DNA of 64,000 nt, taken from the NCBI GenBank assembly GCA_958445065.1, contig CAUCQW010000007.1, positions 1 to 64,000 on the forward strand, written 5' to 3'. The stretch comes from an uncultured Collinsella sp. (GTDB lineage: Bacteria > Actinomycetota > Coriobacteriia > Coriobacteriales > Coriobacteriaceae). A program made the position numbers and the translations under genes. The notes below the pieces were generated by a model that saw only the letters and a program-made list of their open reading frames with translations, ran no database searches and was not told the DNA's origin. This document shows, in pieces, positions 60,200-64,000 of this stretch; position 1 is the first letter of the stretch; each line of letters opens with the position of its first letter.

Positions 60200-61507
60200 C
60201 TATTCGGTTTGATTGTTTTCGGCAGCAGGATTATCGCCCGGCTCATCCGCCGGCGTGGCAACGGCATCCCAATCGGGCTCCGCAGGCGTCGCCTCGGACG
60301 CCGGTGCGGGGACAGGAGCAGGTGCCGGGGCAGGGGCAGGCGCGGGTGCCGGGGCAGGTGCAGGCGCGGGTGCCGGGGCAGGCGCAGCACCAGTGGCTGC
60401 CGTGGGATTGAATCCCGCAGGAGCAGGCTTCTTCTCACCCGGGAGCACAAAAGTCAAAACGTCGTCCTTGTCCTCATCGGCCCATTCGCTTGCATAACGT
60501 GCAGCCCAATAGCCAACGGCACGGTGCTTGAGCATCTTGCCAAAGACCGTAAGGAACACCGTGACGAATGCAATCAGCACCAGGAACAATACGAGCGTGA
60601 CACCACCGGCGGTAACAATCGCCTCGATACCCGTGGGGCGATAGTAATAGCCGTACGCGCCAATTCCGGCGATGGCACCAAAGACAGCTGTCAAGATCCA
60701 CGTAATGGCGTTGGAAACCAGGCCCGTCAAAAACTCGGGAAGGAACGAAGCGCAGAACAGCTTGGTCTTGTTGTGCTTAAACGCCGCCCAGACCTTGTCG
60801 AGCGAAAACGCGCTCTCAACGCGCCCGGTCACCGCAAAGTGCATCACGGCGATGTCGGCGAACATCTTAAAGAAGACGCCCAGGACCGCCGAAGCGATCA
60901 GAGCCAGGACAAGCAGGCCCAGCGAGCCAAACAGCGCGGCCTCGAGCGCATAGGAGCCGTAGTAAGAGTACGAACCTGCGGCGCCGAACGCAACGCCTTC
61001 AATTACCGAGAGCACTACACCAATAACGGGAATGGCAGCAATGACCTTGAGCACGCTCGAGATGACGCCCGAAAAGACTCCGAGACCAAACGACGTGGAG
61101 CGCATCAACGGACGGTCGATGCCGTCATCGACCTTGAGCGACAGGTCGCGGCCCCATTCGATGCCAAAGCCAGAACCGCACGCGCTTGCCACACAGGCTG
61201 CCAAAAAGCCGATAGCAGCCGCGATACCGCCGATAACGGGAATGAACAGCACGAGCACCGACACGACGCAGATAAGCGCCGGCAAAAAGGCGATCTGGCA
61301 CACGCGCTGTAGTACGCCCGGCATCTTGGTCATATCCTCAAACGCTTGAGCCACACAGCCCTTGGGCACGTTGACCACGGGCGGCTGCGTCATGACCTGC
61401 TGAGGCTGCCCCTGAGGAGCCGCACCGGCCGCTGCATTAGGAGCACCACACGCGCCACAGAACTTGTCGTTATCGCCCATGGGAGCGCCACACTGCGAAC
61501 AGAACAT
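60200..61507 (-). CDS. Zinc-ribbon membrane protein, DUF4013-like, with Ala-Pro repeat tail
   Basis: 435 residues from MFCSQCGAP (61507), with AAGGG upstream. Zinc ribbon CSQCGAPMGDNDKFCGACG, then about six membrane helices (ALICVVSVLVLFIPVIGG, FGSLGLLVLALIASAVLG, VTLVLFLVLIAFVTVFL) as in DUF4013 proteins, then a cytoplasmic tail containing about 14 Ala-Pro pairs encoded by a GC-rich microsatellite (60299-60393), and an acidic end. The function is unknown. The repeat is likely to vary in length between strains. Confidence 0.75.
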   Translation of the reverse strand: MFCSQCGAPMGDNDKFCGACGAPNAAAGAAPQGQPQQVMTQPPVVNVPKGCVAQAFEDMTKMPGVLQRVCQIAFLPALICVVSVLVLFIPVIGGIAAAIGFLAACVASACGSGFGIEWGRDLSLKVDDGIDRPLMRSTSFGLGVFSGVISSVLKVIAAIPVIGVVLSVIEGVAFGAAGSYSYYGSYALEAALFGSLGLLVLALIASAVLGVFFKMFADIAVMHFAVTGRVESAFSLDKVWAAFKHNKTKLFCASFLPEFLTGLVSNAITWILTAVFGAIAGIGAYGYYYRPTGIEAIVTAGGVTLVLFLVLIAFVTVFLTVFGKMLKHRAVGYWAARYASEWADEDKDDVLTFVLPGEKKPAPAGFNPTAATGAAPAPAPAPAPAPAPAPAPAPAPAPVPAPASEATPAEPDWDAVATPADEPGDNPAAENNQTE

Positions 61508-61656
61508 CGAAATCATCCCTTCGTATCTTGAGCGAATCACCTGGATCGCAAACGATGTCTTGTCATCATTATCACCCAGTGTGAGGACAAATTCTCCTAG
61601 ATGACGTTTTTGCAACGCGCAGGGCGTTATTTGATTGTTAGACGAGCGCGCTCGCG

Positions 61657-62679
61657 TTAGTTCGTTCCGCGGAAGCCCTTGCCGACGATCTCGGAGCTGT
61701 CAACGATCGTGATAAAGGCACCAGAATCGACCTCGCGCGCGTAGCGACGCAGCTGCACGGCCTCGCGGCGGCTCAGCACGCTCATGATCACCGTCACGCA
61801 CTTGCCCGAGAAGGCGCCGTAGCCGCGGCTGATGGTCGCCGTACGGTTGAGATGCTTGACGATGAACTCCTCGACCTTAAGGGGTTCGGAGCAAATGATC
61901 GTGCAGACCTTACGAAGGTGAATGCTCTCGATGGCCTTGTCGACCACAAGCGTCTTGGCAAACAGGCCGAGCACGCAATACAGGCCGACGCGCGGGCCAT
62001 ACAAAAAGGCCGCGATAGTTACGATGCCGATATCGACCAGCAGCAACGCGCGGCCAATCTCGAGCGTGGTGCGGCGTTTGAGGATCATGGCCAGAATGTC
62101 CGTGCCACCCGTCGAGGCGCCAATATCGAAGACGATGGCGCTGCCGAGGGCCGGCAGAATCACGGCAAAGCACAGGTCGAGCCACATATCGCCCGTCATC
62201 GAGACATCGGTCGGGATAAAGAGCTCAAACAGCGAAACATAGGCGGAAAGCGCAAACGAGGCGAAGACGCTCCACAGAATTGCCTTGCGCTCCAAAAAGA
62301 TAAAGCCCAAGATGACGAGAACCGCGTTGATAATCCACATAAAGACGCCGACGGGCAGGGTCGGGAACAGCGTGGAAAGAATGACCGACACGCCCGAGGT
62401 ACCGCCGAAAGCAAAGTGATTAGGGGTTTTAAACGCAACGATGGCAAAGGCCGTAAGAATCAGGCCCAGATTGAGCTCGGCGAAAAAGCGCGGAAAGCCC
62501 GGCTCCTGGCTGCGCTTTTGGCCGGCACGCTCGCCTTGCTCAATAACATCGCGATCGACAACGCGCTCCATCGGCACCACGGGAGGACGATGCACCTCCT
62601 CGGCAGCACGCGATGCCGCCTCTGCCGCAGCGGCCTCAATCGCCCATGCCTTGTTTTCTGTTTCGTGCTCGTCAGCCAT
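61657..62679 (-). CDS. YitT family membrane protein
   Basis: 340 residues. A soluble Ala/Glu-rich N-terminus (about 1-65) precedes five or six membrane helices (LGLILTAFAIVAFKTP, VGVFMWIINAVLVILGFIFL and others) with the family signature DIGASTGGTDILAMIL. The C-terminal DUF2179 domain contains ATISRGYGAFSGKCVTVIMSVLSRREA. The role of YitT proteins is not established. It is a single gene. Confidence 0.88.
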   Translation of the reverse strand: MADEHETENKAWAIEAAAAEAASRAAEEVHRPPVVPMERVVDRDVIEQGERAGQKRSQEPGFPRFFAELNLGLILTAFAIVAFKTPNHFAFGGTSGVSVILSTLFPTLPVGVFMWIINAVLVILGFIFLERKAILWSVFASFALSAYVSLFELFIPTDVSMTGDMWLDLCFAVILPALGSAIVFDIGASTGGTDILAMILKRRTTLEIGRALLLVDIGIVTIAAFLYGPRVGLYCVLGLFAKTLVVDKAIESIHLRKVCTIICSEPLKVEEFIVKHLNRTATISRGYGAFSGKCVTVIMSVLSRREAVQLRRYAREVDSGAFITIVDSSEIVGKGFRGTN

Positions 62680-62797
62680 TACGGCAACCCCTCGTTAACA
62701 ATTTGGAAACAATGCGCCCATTAGGGTAACGCGGAACGCGGCAATTGCAACCCTTAGTTAGACGAGCGGTATGCCCGCATCGGGGGCATACAAAGAA

Positions 62798-62835
62798 CGG
62801 CCAGCCGCGCATGTACCTGCGTGACTGGCCGTTTA
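62798..62835 (-). terminator. Terminator of the Asp23 operon
   Basis: Stem AACGGCCAG ... CTGGCCGTT followed by CTTTG on the minus strand, beyond the repeat hairpin at 62839-62888. Confidence 0.65.
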
Positions 62836-62838
62836 ACG

Positions 62839-62888
62839 TTTTGGCAGATAAAACCTGCCAAAATAAACCTGTCCCTTTTTGGCAGGTT
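62839..62888 (-). repeat. Hairpin element beginning at the Asp23-family stop codon
   Basis: Second copy of the element found at rph. On the minus strand TAA (stop) is followed by CCTGCCAAAA, core GGGACAGGTTTA and TTTTGGCAGG, then a further TTTTGGCAG arm. Two mutually exclusive stems are possible. Confidence 0.8.
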
Positions 62889-63408
62889 ACTCGTGCTGGT
62901 TGGTGCGGCGTTCGTACTCCTCGGGGGTGATGACATCCTCGATGCGTAGGTTGACGCCCGCCACCTCAAGGCCGGTCATCGCGGCGAGGCGCTCGGTCAC
63001 ACGCGCCTTAACGTCGTCGAAAATCGCGGGCGCGTAGGCGCCATACTCGATAATGACGGAAATGTTGACGACCACGCGGTTGTCATCGGTGACCTCGACC
63101 GTCACGCCCTTGGTCAGGTTCTCGGCACCAAACTGCTCCTGTACAAAGTGCATGAGGTTGCCCTTCATGCCCAAGACGTGCGGCACCTCGCGGGTGGCCA
63201 TGGCGACGATTTTCTCGATCACGCCGTTGGAATAGGTCAGCGAGTCCTCGGACTCGTCAGCCTCCTCGTCGTCCTCGTCAACCTCGTCTTCGGATTCGGC
63301 CTCGACAAGCGCCTCGTCCTCGAGCGTCACGCCTTCGGCCTCGGCGACGACGGTCTCGTCCGCCTCGAGCTCGGTATCGGTCACATCGACCTTCGTGTTA
63401 AAAGCCAT
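62887..63408 (-). CDS. Asp23/Gls24 family envelope stress response protein
   Basis: 173 residues. A strongly acidic N-terminal region (about 1-55, almost only E, D, V, A) is followed by the Asp23 domain: YSNGVIEKIVAMATREVPHV, GVTVEVTDDNRVVVNISVII, and FDDVKARVTERLAAMTGLEV. Such proteins are abundant, tethered to the membrane by AmaP, and linked to cell-wall stress. It follows a DUF2273 gene and the end of a third gene, the usual operon of this family. Confidence 0.9.
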   Translation of the reverse strand: MAFNTKVDVTDTELEADETVVAEAEGVTLEDEALVEAESEDEVDEDDEEADESEDSLTYSNGVIEKIVAMATREVPHVLGMKGNLMHFVQEQFGAENLTKGVTVEVTDDNRVVVNISVIIEYGAYAPAIFDDVKARVTERLAAMTGLEVAGVNLRIEDVITPEEYERRTNQHE

Positions 63409-63452
63409 GGTTCCTCCTTATGCCCACCGCATACGCGGCGGTCGAATACATG

Positions 63453-63830
63453 CTAGCGACCGCTAAACAGGCGGCCGAAGAAGTTGACGATCCCGTTTTC
63501 GCCATCGCGAATCTGTCCGATCACAGCCCCGATCAGCACGAAGAATGCGATGACCAGCGTGTCCCACAGGCCGAGCGTGAGCACCAGCACCGCGAGCACA
63601 AAACCCGCGACGGCGCCGAGCGTGGTGTTGGGATGGCGAACGGCATAGCTCCAGATAGCCGCCCCCGTGCCCTTGATGAGGCCCATAGCCTCGTCAAAGT
63701 CGTCGACGACCGCGTCACGCGACTCGGTGCCCTCTACCTTGGGATCGACGACCTCACTTGCCGGCGCGGCGCTCTGATCGATGGTCAGGCGCGGGGTGCG
63801 GACGGTCTTATCTTGATTGGTATCACTCAC
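63453..63830 (-). CDS. DUF2273 small membrane protein of the Asp23 operon
   Basis: 125 residues from a GTG at 63830, after GGAGGTTTCC; an upstream ATG in the longer frame lies inside the preceding gene. A soluble N-terminus (about 1-58) is followed by two membrane helices (NTTLGAVAGFVLAVLVLTLGLWD and TLVIAFFVLIGAVIGQIRDG) and a basic end FFGRLFSGR. DUF2273 proteins accompany Asp23 and AmaP and may serve as membrane anchors. It overlaps the preceding gene by 8 nt. Confidence 0.85.
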   Translation of the reverse strand: MSDTNQDKTVRTPRLTIDQSAAPASEVVDPKVEGTESRDAVVDDFDEAMGLIKGTGAAIWSYAVRHPNTTLGAVAGFVLAVLVLTLGLWDTLVIAFFVLIGAVIGQIRDGENGIVNFFGRLFSGR

Positions 63831-64000
63831 CGGAAACCTCCACGGTCTGGACGGTAGTCTTGGACGGCAAAAAACGGACGCGCGTAGTCGTACCCGGCGT
63901 GCCGAGCATGGTGTCGCAAGCTTTCTCGATGCGCTGCTGCATCGCGGTAGCCAGAGATGCCACGTCCTTATCATCAAGCGCGATAGCCTCGACCTTAAAA
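63823..64000 (-). CDS. 3' end of an Asp23/AmaP-like gene (cut by the window edge)
   Basis: About 58 codons ending ...TTTRVRFLPSKTTVQTVEVSGE and a TGA that overlaps the DUF2273 start. The visible part (LDDKDVASLATAMQQRIEKA) resembles the C-terminal half of AmaP/Asp23-type domains, and the place in the operon fits. The N-terminus lies beyond the window. Confidence 0.65.
   Translation of the reverse strand, partial: FKVEAIALDDKDVASLATAMQQRIEKACDTMLGTPGTTTRVRFLPSKTTVQTVEVSGE

Overview
The window looks like a chromosomal stretch of a Coriobacteriia actinobacterium, most likely Collinsella or a close relative. This is inferred from moderately high GC, the order tRNA-Tyr/Thr/Met - tuf - rpmG - tRNA-Trp - secE - nusG - rplK - rplA, the MEP isoprenoid genes, and the style of the proteins. 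No database was searched. Most genes lie on the minus strand, so operons read from high to low coordinates.

Layout. 1-1470: a complete IS3-family insertion sequence that landed in the loop of a hairpin just past rplA. 1519-5992: translation and secretion operons. 5993-6710: gene-free repeats. 6714-8353: a tRNA-Thr and a HipA-like kinase with a fused DNA-binding domain. 8381-13912: yacP, rlmB, cysS, ispF, ispD, disA. 14066-16736: manganese riboswitch with mntP, then a hipBA toxin-antitoxin pair. 16863-21177: pepD and clpC. 21370-26553: a TetR regulator with a giant acyl-CoA dehydratase activase-type protein, frameshifted at a seven-G run, and a palindromic operator. 26765-29195: a DUF2798 membrane protein and a ThrE-type exporter. 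29538-41575: housekeeping (lysS with an extra tRNA-binding domain, greA, tatA, tRNA-Pro, ispE, veg, dtd, rdgB, rph, murI, a HAD phosphatase, murE, asnB). 41763-42515: tRNA-Val followed by a tandem array built from its own 3' end, then a MITE-like element. 42633-47644: argCJBD with candidate ARG boxes. 47779-52203: an FMN-riboswitch unit carrying a riboflavin ECF transporter and two FMN-fold proteins. 52410-54953: groES-groL between two giant palindromes. 55530-64000: an amidohydrolase, an M20 peptidase, zinc-ribbon membrane proteins, a YitT-family protein and an Asp23/DUF2273 envelope-stress operon cut by the window edge.

The core genes are ordinary. The unusual material is between genes. There are hairpins that begin exactly at stop codons and share a GGGACAGGTT loop but have different stems. 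Two palindromes with perfect 35-37 bp arms flank groESL. A three-unit repeat has an exact 80-bp period. A roughly 183-bp array is derived from a tRNA tail. Two HipA-type kinases each sit behind a perfect inverted-repeat operator, and the hipBA operator sequence is also present inside the preceding terminator.
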